Source of the DNA: Thermosyntropha sp. | GTDB lineage: Bacteria; Bacillota; Syntrophomonadia; Syntrophomonadales; Syntrophomonadaceae | Length of the DNA stretch: 64,000 nucleotides | Reading direction: 5' to 3' | Assembly (NCBI RefSeq): GCF_017656155.1 | Contig: NZ_JACDOH010000008.1 | Span: 37,753-101,752 of the forward strand | In this document: positions 8,030 through 16,474 of the stretch, one piece after another | How the letters are laid out: each line of letters begins with the position of its first letter | Numbering within the stretch: the stretch's first letter is position 1 | The notes under the pieces: generated by a model | Databases searched by the model: none | Seen by the model: the letters and a program-made list of their open reading frames with translations, nothing else | What the model was told of the DNA's origin: nothing | Made by a program: the position numbers and the translations under genes

Positions 8030-9508
8030 GTGGAAGGGACTAATATTTTAAATGATATTGCGCAAAGAACTGGTGGCGATATTTATTTGGGAGTAGTGGG
8101 CCCTGTAAGAACGGGAAAGTCGACTTTTGTTAAAAGATTTATGGAATTGATGGTAATTCCTAATATAAAAGATATATATGATAGAGAGAGAGCTAAAGAT
8201 GAACTTCCCGTAAGTGGTGCAGGTAAAACAATTACTACTACTGAGCCGAAATTTGTACCTAATGAAGCCATTGAAATAGGCACAAACAACGGAATTAATC
8301 TGAAAGTCAGGCTGGTTGACTGTGTGGGTTATACAGTTGATGGGGCGTTGGGATATGAAGAAGATAATGAACCTCGTATGGTAAAAACTCCCTGGTTTGA
8401 CTATGAGGTTCCCTTCGAGGAGGCAGCCGAAATAGGAACCAGGAAAGTGATAACTGATCATTCTACTATCGGGTTTGTAATAACAACTGATGGCAGCATA
8501 AGTGATATCCCCAGAGACAATTATATTAAAGCAGAAGAAAGGGTAATAAATGAGCTTAAGGAACTGAACAAACCTTTTATTGTGCTTTTGAATTCGCTCT
8601 ATCCACATAAAAAAGAGACATTGGAGCTGGTTGATGAGCTTACTGTTAAATATGGGGTAACAGTAATTCCGATAGATGCAGCTAATATTACTGTTGATGA
8701 GATTTATGCTGTTTTGGAAGAAGTTCTTTATGAATTTCCAGTGCAGGAAGTAAACATAAAGCTGCCTGGATGGGTGGATGAGCTTAAAGAAGACTTCTGG
8801 TTTAGAGAAGAAATGGAAACCTCAATAAGGGAAGTGTTAAACGAGATACAAAAAGTGAAGGACATTGAAAAAGCGATTTCTAAACTCTCGGATATTGAAA
8901 ACATAAGCTATGTAAGTTTGAAAGAGATGAATTTAGGAACCGGGATAGCTTCAATTGATGTTGAGGTTCCCGAAGAAATGTTCTATCGCTGTTTGAGTGA
9001 TGTAAGTGGATTTACAGTTGAAGGAACTCATGATATTATGAGGCTTATGCAGGATTTGAGTATTGCCAAGAAAGAATATGATAAAGTGGCAGATGCTTTA
9101 AAAGAGGTTCGAGAAACCGGATATGGAGTAGTAACCCCCAGATTAGAAGAGATGTTCTTAGAGGAGCCTGAACTTATAAGGCAGGGTAGCCGTTTTGGCG
9201 TAAAACTAAAAGCGAAGGCTCCATCTCTCCACATTATAAGGGCTGATATTACAACAGAAATTACTCCAATAATCGGAACTGAAAGCCAGTGCGAAGAATT
9301 GGTAAGATATATATTGGAGGAATTTGAAGAAGATCCTGGTAAAATATGGCAGTCCAATATTTTTGGCAAGTCACTTCATGATTTAGTTCGTGAAGGTATA
9401 CAAAATAAGCTGCACCGTATGCCGGAAAATGCTCAGGTGAAACTGCAGGATACCCTGCAGCGGATAGTAAATGACGGCAGTGGAGGACTTATTTGTATAA
9501 TAATATAA
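8030..9508 (+). CDS. spoIVA: Stage IV sporulation protein A
   Basis: SpoIVA is an ATPase that polymerises on the forespore surface and forms the base layer of the spore coat. The 492-residue length is typical. The Walker A motif GPVRTGKST is at about residues 24-32, with the downstream motif LVDCVGYTVDGALG. The C-terminal end is hydrophobic (GGLICIII), matching the membrane-surface targeting region of the family. The start is a GTG with GAGGGAGGG at 8012-8020. It has its own leader and terminator and so is a single-gene unit. Confidence 0.97.
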   Translation: MEGTNILNDIAQRTGGDIYLGVVGPVRTGKSTFVKRFMELMVIPNIKDIYDRERAKDELPVSGAGKTITTTEPKFVPNEAIEIGTNNGINLKVRLVDCVGYTVDGALGYEEDNEPRMVKTPWFDYEVPFEEAAEIGTRKVITDHSTIGFVITTDGSISDIPRDNYIKAEERVINELKELNKPFIVLLNSLYPHKKETLELVDELTVKYGVTVIPIDAANITVDEIYAVLEEVLYEFPVQEVNIKLPGWVDELKEDFWFREEMETSIREVLNEIQKVKDIEKAISKLSDIENISYVSLKEMNLGTGIASIDVEVPEEMFYRCLSDVSGFTVEGTHDIMRLMQDLSIAKKEYDKVADALKEVRETGYGVVTPRLEEMFLEEPELIRQGSRFGVKLKAKAPSLHIIRADITTEITPIIGTESQCEELVRYILEEFEEDPGKIWQSNIFGKSLHDLVREGIQNKLHRMPENAQVKLQDTLQRIVNDGSGGLICIII

Positions 9509-9533
9509 AATTTAAGAACAAATAAAGTTTTAA

Positions 9534-9579
9534 AAACCTCAGCTGAAACATTATGATAGGCTGGGGTTTAACTTTTTTA
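9534..9579 (+). terminator. Rho-independent terminator after spoIVA
   Basis: AAACCTCAGC at 9534-9543 pairs with GCTGGGGTTT at 9560-9569 (one G-U pair), followed by a run of T. Confidence 0.85.
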
Positions 9580-9608
9580 TTGTATTTGCATATTATTGAT
9601 GTTATAAT
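9580..9608 (+). promoter_or_regulatory. Promoter of the hom-thrB-lysC operon
   Basis: TTGTAT at 9580-9585 and TATAAT at 9603-9608 are 17 bases apart. The -10 hexamer is perfect and is preceded by TGT, an extended -10. The -35 is weak. Confidence 0.6.
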
Positions 9609-9665
9609 ATGTAATGTCCGTTTTAAAAAGAAAAAAATCTATGAATAGCGGACAGTGAGGTTTTT

Positions 9666-10112
9666 ATGTTGAAAGATAAGAAGAATTATTACATAGTCCG
9701 AGAAGATATCCTGCCTGAATCTATTGTTAAAACGGCTAAAGCTAAAGAGATTTTAGCTAAAGGTGAAGCGGAAAATGTTTTAGATGCAGTAAATAGATTA
9801 GGGATAGCCCGTAGTACTTATTATAAATATAAAGATGGAGTTTTGCCTTTTTTTGATGCCGACAGCATGCGCATAATAAATATTTCTCTTTTTTTAAGCC
9901 ATGTTCCTGGGGTTTTGTCAGGGGTTTTAAACCTGGTTGCCTCACTTAAAGCTAATGTTCTTACTATAAATCAAAATTTGCCTTTACATGGGATGGCTTA
10001 TGTAACATTATCTTTGAGCATTGAAGAGATGACAGTTACAGTTGATGAATTTTTAATGGATTTACAAAAAATAGATGGTGTAATAAAGGCAGAAATAGTA
10101 GGAAGAAGCTGA
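9666..10112 (+). CDS. ACT domain protein, UPF0735/PheB type
   Basis: The 148-residue protein has a helix-turn-helix-like N-terminal part (AVNRLGIARSTYYKYKDGV, about residues 40-58). An ACT domain follows from about 75 (GVLSGVLNLVASLKANVLTI) and ends with DLQKIDGVIKAEIVG. ACT domains usually bind amino acids, so an amino-acid-responsive regulator of the following genes is the likely role. In Bacillus the relative PheB precedes pheA; here the gene precedes hom by 17 bases. The coupling to hom is seen; the regulatory role is inferred. Confidence 0.85.
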   Translation: MLKDKKNYYIVREDILPESIVKTAKAKEILAKGEAENVLDAVNRLGIARSTYYKYKDGVLPFFDADSMRIINISLFLSHVPGVLSGVLNLVASLKANVLTINQNLPLHGMAYVTLSLSIEEMTVTVDEFLMDLQKIDGVIKAEIVGRS

Positions 10113-10129
10113 GATTAGGAGGTTTTAAA

Positions 10130-11419
10130 ATGATTAGAATAGGGCTTTTAGGATGTGGAACGGTAGGATCAGGAGTTGTCAAACTGTTAGAACAGAATAA
10201 AGATATTATTGCAAACCGGGCGGGTGAAACCGTAGTTTTGCATAAAGTTTTGGAACGCGATGTTGAAAAATGTTATCAACTGGGTATTCCTGCTGAGAAA
10301 ATAGCCCAGGATATTGATGATATTTTAAATGATGAAGAAATAGACATTGTGGTAGAACTTATAGGTGGCCTCGAACCTGCCTTTAGCTATGTAATTGGAG
10401 CGATTAATCGCGGAAAACATGTAGTTTCGGCCAATAAAGACCTTATTGCGGTTAAAGGTAGGGAGATATTTAAAGCGGCTGAAGAAAATAATGTTGATTT
10501 TTATTATGAAGCGAGTGTAGGGGGAGGGATTCCTATCATATATCCCCTGAAACAGTCTTTAGCTGCTAATAGAATAAAAGAAGTTATAGGTATCTTAAAC
10601 GGAACTACCAATTATATGCTTACCAAGATGACCCGGGAAGGTTTAAGCTATGAACAGGTTTTGAAAGAAGCTCAAGAATTAGGATACGCCGAGGCTGATC
10701 CTACTTCTGATGTAGAAGGGCTTGATGCCGCAAGGAAAATTGCGATTTTGTCTTCTATTGCTTTTAACAGCCGTATTACTTTAGATGATGTGTATGTTGA
10801 AGGCATAACCGGGATTACTCCTGCCGATATAAATTATGCTGCTGAATTGGGCTATGTGATAAAACTTCTAGCCGTTGCCAAACAGGATGACGAAGGTAAT
10901 GTTGAAGTAAGGGTAAATCCTGCTTTTATTCCTGTAAGCCATCCTTTGGCGGGTGTTAATGATGTTTTCAATGCAGTTTTTGTTAAAGGTGATGCGGTAG
11001 GAGATGTAATGCATTACGGAAAGGGAGCAGGACAGATGCCTACTGCCAGTGCAGTAGTTGGCGATATTATTGAAATAGTGCGTAATATGCGCTGTGGGTC
11101 TAATGGGAGAATAGGCTGTACCTGTTATGATGAAAAAAGGGTCTTAAAAGTTGATGATATGAAAGCAAGATTTTATATCCGTATGACTGTGGTAGACCGT
11201 CCCGGAGTATTAGCAGGTATTGCTGGGGTTTTTGGCAACAATAATGTAAGTATTGCTGCTGTTTTGCAAAAAGAAGGCGAAGATATGGCTGAACTTATTT
11301 TGATTACCCACGAAGTTAGAGAAAGAGATTTGCGGAAATCATTGGATGAAGTTAAAACTTTAGACACAGTAGGCAGTATAAATAATATCATAAGGTTAGA
11401 GGGATTGGATAAACAGTAA
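10130..11419 (+). CDS. hom: Homoserine dehydrogenase
   Basis: Reduces aspartate semialdehyde to homoserine with NAD(P)H, the branch point to threonine and methionine. The 429 residues show the Rossmann start GLLGCGTVGSGVV, then VSANKDLIA, the catalytic region GILNGTTNYMLTKM and EAQELGYAEADPTSDVEG. A C-terminal ACT domain (about 349-425, VVDRPGVLAGIAGVFG) should allow threonine feedback. It is followed by thrB after 9 bases and preceded by AGGAGG. Confidence 0.97.
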   Translation: MIRIGLLGCGTVGSGVVKLLEQNKDIIANRAGETVVLHKVLERDVEKCYQLGIPAEKIAQDIDDILNDEEIDIVVELIGGLEPAFSYVIGAINRGKHVVSANKDLIAVKGREIFKAAEENNVDFYYEASVGGGIPIIYPLKQSLAANRIKEVIGILNGTTNYMLTKMTREGLSYEQVLKEAQELGYAEADPTSDVEGLDAARKIAILSSIAFNSRITLDDVYVEGITGITPADINYAAELGYVIKLLAVAKQDDEGNVEVRVNPAFIPVSHPLAGVNDVFNAVFVKGDAVGDVMHYGKGAGQMPTASAVVGDIIEIVRNMRCGSNGRIGCTCYDEKRVLKVDDMKARFYIRMTVVDRPGVLAGIAGVFGNNNVSIAAVLQKEGEDMAELILITHEVRERDLRKSLDEVKTLDTVGSINNIIRLEGLDKQ

Positions 11420-11428
11420 GGAGGGTCT

Positions 11429-12334
11429 ATGATTACGGTAAAAGTGCCGGCTACTGCTGCCAATTTAGGTTCAGGTTTTGATACTTTAGGGTTAGCTCTG
11501 GACTTGATGCTTGAAGTTAAGATAAAGCCGGCAGTAAACGAAAATAAAATTGAGTTCTGTGGGTACGGGGCTTCAGATATAAAACAAAATCCTGATTCTA
11601 ATTTGATCTTGAAGGCAATGCATAAAGTTTTTACAAAAGCAGGAGCTGTGATGCCTCCGATAGAGCTTTATGCAAAAAACAACATACCTGTAGGTAAAGG
11701 GTTGGGAAGCAGTGCTGCTGCAATAATAGCCGGGCTTTATGCCGGAAATATGCTCCTTAAAAATAGATTTAATGAAAAAGAACTCATAAATATGGCAGTT
11801 TTTCTGGAAGGACATGCCGATAATGTGGTGCCTGCTGCTGTAGGCGGCTTGACAGCAGTCATGGTGGATAAAGATGAAGTTTATTATAAAAAGCTTAAAT
11901 TCCCTGGTGAACTGAAAATTATAGCATTAGTACCTGATTTTATTCTTCCGACCAAAAAAGCGCGCACAGTTTTACCGGAAAAAGTAGGGATAAAAGAGGT
12001 GACCTCTGCTTTGCAAAAGGCTTGTTTCCTGGCTTTAAGCTTAAACAATGGTGATTTTGAATTTTTAGATAAGGCTATGTCTGATGAGCTTTTTCAAACT
12101 GCCAGAAAACGATTTATTCCGGGTTTTGATGAAGTAATAAGAGAGGCTAGAAAAGCGGGTGCATTAGGGGCTGCATTGAGTGGAGCCGGACCTTCTATTA
12201 TAGCATTTTCTTTAGAAAGAGAACATTTCATAGGAAAAAGGATGCAGGATGTTTGGGCTTTACATGGCATAAATAGTGATGTATTCTATCTCAAGGCATA
12301 TGAAAATGGAGTTATATGTGAAAAAACATTATAG
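11429..12334 (+). CDS. thrB: Homoserine kinase (GHMP family)
   Basis: Phosphorylates homoserine to O-phosphohomoserine, the substrate of threonine synthase. The 301 residues have the GHMP start VPATAANLGSGFDTLGLAL, the ATP-binding glycine loop PVGKGLGSSAAAI at about 89-101, and the C-terminal motif GALGAALSGAGPS. Length is typical. It lies between hom and lysC. thrC is 4 kb downstream in a separate unit. Confidence 0.97.
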   Translation: MITVKVPATAANLGSGFDTLGLALDLMLEVKIKPAVNENKIEFCGYGASDIKQNPDSNLILKAMHKVFTKAGAVMPPIELYAKNNIPVGKGLGSSAAAIIAGLYAGNMLLKNRFNEKELINMAVFLEGHADNVVPAAVGGLTAVMVDKDEVYYKKLKFPGELKIIALVPDFILPTKKARTVLPEKVGIKEVTSALQKACFLALSLNNGDFEFLDKAMSDELFQTARKRFIPGFDEVIREARKAGALGAALSGAGPSIIAFSLEREHFIGKRMQDVWALHGINSDVFYLKAYENGVICEKTL

Positions 12335-12366
12335 ATAAATTTGGACACAGCAAGGAGTGTGAAATT

Positions 12367-13587
12367 TTGGCCTTATTAGTTACTAAATTTGGTGGAACTT
12401 CAGTTGCATCTTTAGAAAGAATAAAAAATGTTGCTCTGCGCCTTAAAGATATGAAGGAGAAAGGGAATGATGTTGTAGCAGTAGTTTCAGCTATGGGAGA
12501 TACCACAGATGAATTGATTGATTTGGCTAAGTTAACCGGGGATAATTTAGCTCCGCGGGAAATGGATATGCTTTTATCTACCGGTGAACAGCAGTCGGCT
12601 GCCCTTCTTGCGTTGACTTTGCAAAATATGAATTGTGATGCTATATCACTTACTGGATGGCAAGCGGGGATAAAGAGTGATGATAAACACAGCAAAGCCA
12701 AAATAAGTGAAATTAATACAGAAAGGCTAAGAGCAGAATTAGCCAAAGGGCGTATTGTAATAGTAGCTGGTTTTCAGGGTATTTCTCCCTGCGGAGATAT
12801 AACTACATTAGGGCGTGGAGGTTCGGATACTACTGCTGTTGCTATTGCTGCAGCATTGAAAGCTGATCGCTGTCTTATTTTTACGGATGTAGACGGAGTT
12901 TATACTGCCGACCCCCGCATAGTACCTGAAGCCCGCAAACTTTCACAGATTTCCTATGAAGAAATGCTTGAAATGGCAAGCCTTGGGGCAGGAGTTTTAC
13001 AGTCGCGTTCAGTTGAGTTTGCTATGCTTTATGGGGTTGATGTTGAAGTTTTAAGCAGTTTTAATTTTAATCCCGGAACTTTAGTAACGGAGGTAAAAAA
13101 TATGGAGAAACAGAGAGTTGTATGTGGAGTGGCAGATGATAGAAATTGCGCCCGTTTTGCGCTTTTTGATGTTCCTGATGTTCCTGGTATAGCAATGAAA
13201 ATATTTAAAGCTTTAGCAAAAGAAAATATAAATGTTGATATGGTTATTCAAAGTGCTATGCGCGATAATCGAAATGATATTGCTTTTACCATAGAAAGAG
13301 ATGATCTCAAGCGCGCTGTCCCAGTAGTCCAAAAGGTTGTAAAAGAAATATCTGCTTCTGGTTTTTCTTATGCGGATGATGTTGCCAAAGTTTCTATTGT
13401 AGGGGCTGGAATGCAGACTAATCCTGGAGTAGCTGCTGACATGTTCGAGGCTTTAGCAGAGGAAAATATCAACATTCATATGATAAGCACATCTGAGATT
13501 AAAGTATCATGTGTTATAGATGAAAAAGAGTTAGAAAAGGCAGTTCGAGTCTTACATAAGAAATTCGAGCTCGACAAAATAGAATAA
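12367..13587 (+). CDS. lysC: Aspartate kinase
   Basis: Makes aspartyl phosphate, the first step for lysine, methionine and threonine. The 406 residues begin with the kinase motif LVTKFGGTSVAS and contain GRGGSDTTAVAIAAAL. Two ACT domains follow from about residue 265 (DVPGIAMKIFKALAKENINV and the second near 345), as in class II aspartokinases. A TTG start is used, with AAGGAGTG upstream. Bacillus-type enzymes carry an internal start for a beta subunit; an in-frame ATG (AMLYGVDVEVL) exists near 13023, but I saw no strong site there. Confidence 0.95.
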   Translation: MALLVTKFGGTSVASLERIKNVALRLKDMKEKGNDVVAVVSAMGDTTDELIDLAKLTGDNLAPREMDMLLSTGEQQSAALLALTLQNMNCDAISLTGWQAGIKSDDKHSKAKISEINTERLRAELAKGRIVIVAGFQGISPCGDITTLGRGGSDTTAVAIAAALKADRCLIFTDVDGVYTADPRIVPEARKLSQISYEEMLEMASLGAGVLQSRSVEFAMLYGVDVEVLSSFNFNPGTLVTEVKNMEKQRVVCGVADDRNCARFALFDVPDVPGIAMKIFKALAKENINVDMVIQSAMRDNRNDIAFTIERDDLKRAVPVVQKVVKEISASGFSYADDVAKVSIVGAGMQTNPGVAADMFEALAEENINIHMISTSEIKVSCVIDEKELEKAVRVLHKKFELDKIE

Positions 13588-13601
13588 ACCATTTAATTAT
13601 C

Positions 13602-13630
13602 TTGACGAAACAGGGATTATGATATAAAAT
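13602..13630 (+). promoter_or_regulatory. Promoter of tRNA-Pro
   Basis: TTGACG at 13602-13607, 17 bases, TAAAAT at 13625-13630. The same hexamers and spacing recur before the tRNA-Asp gene. Confidence 0.75.
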
Positions 13631-13640
13631 AGTCCTTGCG

Positions 13641-13719
13641 TCGGGGTGTAGCTCAGCTTGGCTAGAGCGCTTGCTTGGGGTGCAAGAGGTCGCTGGTTCA
13701 AATCCAGTCACTCCGACCA
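13641..13719 (+). tRNA. tRNA-Pro (anticodon GGG)
   Basis: The acceptor TCGGGGT pairs with ACTCCGA. The anticodon stem CTTGC/GCAAG surrounds the loop TTGGGGT. The T-arm has GGTTCAAATCC and CCA is encoded. Confidence 0.95.
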
Positions 13720-13740
13720 TTTTATTTAATCAAGAAAATT

Positions 13741-13778
13741 AAAGCTTCCAGCTCTTATGTGAGCTGGAAGCTTTTTTA
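13741..13778 (+). terminator. Terminator after tRNA-Pro
   Basis: A perfect 14-bp stem (AAAGCTTCCAGCTC with GAGCTGGAAGCTTT) and a T run. It also separates the convergent acyl-CoA dehydrogenase gene. Confidence 0.9.
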
Positions 13779-13802
13779 TTTAATCAACACCAGATATTAA
13801 AT

Positions 13803-15629
13803 TTAGAGTCCGAAAATGTTATCATCAATTTCTAAACAGGTCCTATCTTCATTTTTCAGAACCTGGAGGAAGGTTCCGATTTCTGGAATGATGTTGTTTA
13901 TAAAGAAACGGGCTGATACTATTTTGCCTTTATAAAAGTTATAGTCATAGTGATCTTCACCAAGTTCATCAATTTTCTTTTGGGCAATTAATGCCATTTC
14001 TAAGAGAAGTTTGCCTGCCCACAGTTTGCCTGTAGCATGAAGCATTCTGGTGGCATAGAGCTGAATCATGCCAGGCTTAGCATAAAGTCCCTGCCAGATT
14101 TTAAGGATTTCATCATATTTGGCTAAAGCATCTTTATAAAGAGCCATTTCTTTTTCAAAGCCGGGTGCATTTCCGGTTTCTTCAACAAACTGGCGGATGT
14201 GATCGAGCCACATAGCGAAAACCTGGCCATTTTTCATGGTCATTTTACGGCCTACTAGATCCATTGACTGTATGTAGTTGGTTCCTTCCCATATTGGATA
14301 TATACGGGCATCTCTATAAATCTGGGCAATGGGATATTCTTCGGAAAAACCGTAACCGCCGTAGCATTGCAGAGCTTCAGAAATACATTGCAGTGCCATG
14401 TCTGAACAGTATGCTTTGACAATAGGAGTATTTACTGCCAGAAATATGGAAGCTTTTTTACGCATTTCCGGATCAGAACTGTAGTTTTCAATATCAGCCC
14501 ACCAGAAAGTCTGAATTGCCATGGCCCTGAATGCTTCAATATGGGCTTTCTGGAACATCAGCATTCTCTTTATATCTTCATGTTTTATAATTTGGCATCT
14601 GCCTGATTTAGGGTTAGTGGTAGGACGCCCCTGAATGCGCTGTCTGCAGTATTCAACTGTATTGTGATAAGCTGACGCGGCTAAAGCACAGGCAGATAAA
14701 CCGGTCATAAGCCTTTCTTCATTCATCATTTTAAACATCTGAGCCATGCCCTGTCCGGCTCCATCTTCACCTGGGGGATCTCCTAAAAGGAAGCCTTTAC
14801 ATTTACCTTCTTCACCGAAATTTATCACACAGGTGGGAGATCCGCGGTGTCCTAATTTATGTTCAATGCCTGCACAGTGAACATCATTGAATTCTCCGGG
14901 ATTTCCATTTTCATCAGGCAGATATTTGGGAACTACAAAAAGGGACAAGCCTTTAGTACCGGGAGCAGCCCCTTCTATACGCGCCAGAACCAAATGGATT
15001 ATATTTTCGGTTACATCCTGTTCACCGCCGCTTATGAAACATTTAGTCCCTTTGATGAGATAGACTCCCGGCTCATCAGTAGGGATAGCCTTGGTAGTTG
15101 CATCTCCTACATCAGAACCGGCATTAGGTTCAGTTAAATCCATAGTACCTGACCATTGTCCGCTGTACATTTTGGGGAGATAAGTTTTTTTGAGCTCTTT
15201 ACTGCCGAAATCCCTTATTAAACCAGCTGCACCTGAATTAGCGAGCCATAAGGTTTGGATTGAAGGGTTGGCTGCTATGAAATATTCGTTGAGAGCCCAG
15301 ACCACAGATAAAGGAAGGGCTGATTCGTCGTCGGGATCTACATTGGAAGCTGCAAATCCGTTGTTAACTATAAAATAGTAGGCATCTTTGGTGGATTGAG
15401 GGGTGATTACCCTGCCATTTTCAAATTTTGCACCTATTTTATCCGAATCTTCATTTGAAGGGGCAACCACTTCTTTAGCGCCTTTAAGTGCATTTTCCAG
15501 GATAAAATCAAGATCCTCTACTGAATAGCCGTCTTTGAATCGTTCAGTATTAAAAACAGTATTCATGTCCAGCCATTCTTTTAATATAAATTTGTGATCT
15601 CTGGTAGTGTTCATAAAGGTTGATGACAT
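13803..15629 (-). CDS. Acyl-CoA dehydrogenase, large (about 600 aa) type
   Basis: FAD enzyme that oxidises acyl-CoA to enoyl-CoA. The 608 residues exceed the usual 380 because of an N-terminal extension and an extra C-terminal domain of about 120 residues, as in the long clostridial and proteobacterial forms. Visible motifs are MDLTEPNAGSDVGDATTKA, GTKCFISGGEQDV and the C-terminal YGGYGFSEEYPIAQIYRD. WEGTNYIQ follows with Glu448, the likely catalytic base position. Genes of this size are common in syntrophic fatty-acid oxidisers. No electron-transfer flavoprotein or thiolase gene is nearby, so this copy is orphaned from its pathway in the window. GGAGGAACAGCT precedes the start. Confidence 0.93.
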   Translation of the reverse strand: MSSTFMNTTRDHKFILKEWLDMNTVFNTERFKDGYSVEDLDFILENALKGAKEVVAPSNEDSDKIGAKFENGRVITPQSTKDAYYFIVNNGFAASNVDPDDESALPLSVVWALNEYFIAANPSIQTLWLANSGAAGLIRDFGSKELKKTYLPKMYSGQWSGTMDLTEPNAGSDVGDATTKAIPTDEPGVYLIKGTKCFISGGEQDVTENIIHLVLARIEGAAPGTKGLSLFVVPKYLPDENGNPGEFNDVHCAGIEHKLGHRGSPTCVINFGEEGKCKGFLLGDPPGEDGAGQGMAQMFKMMNEERLMTGLSACALAASAYHNTVEYCRQRIQGRPTTNPKSGRCQIIKHEDIKRMLMFQKAHIEAFRAMAIQTFWWADIENYSSDPEMRKKASIFLAVNTPIVKAYCSDMALQCISEALQCYGGYGFSEEYPIAQIYRDARIYPIWEGTNYIQSMDLVGRKMTMKNGQVFAMWLDHIRQFVEETGNAPGFEKEMALYKDALAKYDEILKIWQGLYAKPGMIQLYATRMLHATGKLWAGKLLLEMALIAQKKIDELGEDHYDYNFYKGKIVSARFFINNIIPEIGTFLQVLKNEDRTCLEIDDNIFGL

Positions 15630-15732
15630 AGCTGTTCCTCCTTGATTTATTAGTGAATAAAAAATGCTTGCATTTTTATTTTAACAATTATAAACATTAA
15701 ATATCAATAACGGTAATAAATATTTTGACAAC

Positions 15733-15764
15733 AAAAAATGCCGACCTTAAAAGGTTAGGTCGGC
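15733..15764 (-). terminator. Terminator after the DUF2726 gene (minus strand)
   Basis: GCCGACCT at 15740-15747 pairs with AGGTCGGC at 15757-15764. Read on the minus strand it is followed by TTTTTTG. Confidence 0.85.
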
Positions 15765-15772
15765 GTTAGCCG

Positions 15773-16327
15773 TCAAATATTTATGTCGTATTCTTTTATT
15801 TTGCGGATTAAGCCTTGGGTTGAAGGAAGATGAGGAAAGTTAAGTGTTAAAACAGGTATTCCAGCAGTTTTGGCTGCTTTTTCTAGAAAGTTTTCAGCAA
15901 TTTGTTCTTTTTTAGCATTGCTGCCTTCATGCACCTGTACTATAAAAAGAGGTTCTAAGCTTTCAAAATGGCAGATGAGAAAGTCTACACTTTTAGAATT
16001 TATTCGTTTAACATATTCGGGGCTATTTTGGACGTGTGGATCAACCTGCATAAAGTCGGACAAGCGTACTTTAGGAAAAATCTTGAAGTTATCCGCAGGC
16101 AAAGTTTTATTGAGCAGATTATAAACATCTTTTTCTGCAGCAGATAATATGCTTGTCTTTTTAGTATAAGGCAAGTTATTTATATCAATCCAGGCTTCGC
16201 TGACATCAATGACTTTGCCTCCTTTTTGCGGTTTGTTTTTTCTGGGTTCCGATATTTTCTCTTTATATATATCCCAGAGAAGCTTCAAAAGTATAAACCC
16301 TATTACAGCCAGTATAAACTGTCCCAT
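15773..16327 (-). CDS. DUF2726 domain protein with N-terminal membrane anchor
   Basis: The 184-residue protein has one N-terminal membrane helix (residues 3-20), a basic linker (KNKPQKGG) and a soluble domain from about 55 to 180 resembling DUF2726 (AAEKDVYNLLNKTLPADNFKIFP, KSVDFLICHFESLEPLFIVQV). This family is distantly related to restriction-endonuclease-like folds, but the substrate is unknown. It is divergent from thrC and upstream of the acyl-CoA dehydrogenase, from which it is separated by a terminator. Its stop lies 8 bases from the terminator stem. GGGAGGTAAAAC precedes its ATG. Confidence 0.75.
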   Translation of the reverse strand: MGQFILAVIGFILLKLLWDIYKEKISEPRKNKPQKGGKVIDVSEAWIDINNLPYTKKTSILSAAEKDVYNLLNKTLPADNFKIFPKVRLSDFMQVDPHVQNSPEYVKRINSKSVDFLICHFESLEPLFIVQVHEGSNAKKEQIAENFLEKAAKTAGIPVLTLNFPHLPSTQGLIRKIKEYDINI

Positions 16328-16474
16328 GTTTTACCTCCCGATTAAAATCTGCTTACCAAAAGCTGTCTTTTCCATTATTATATATATTATCAGCTATTGC
16401 AATCTTTTTGAAAATAGATATTATACTGAGTTAGGTGTAAAAATTATGTTTTAAAACAGGGAGGATTATTAATA

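Noticed and set aside
8048..8608. 186-codon minus-strand frame over spoIVA
   Set aside because: Antisense to conserved SpoIVA motifs, no supporting signals.
13514..13720. Minus-strand frame over the end of lysC and tRNA-Pro
   Set aside because: It is a shadow of lysC codons and the tRNA.
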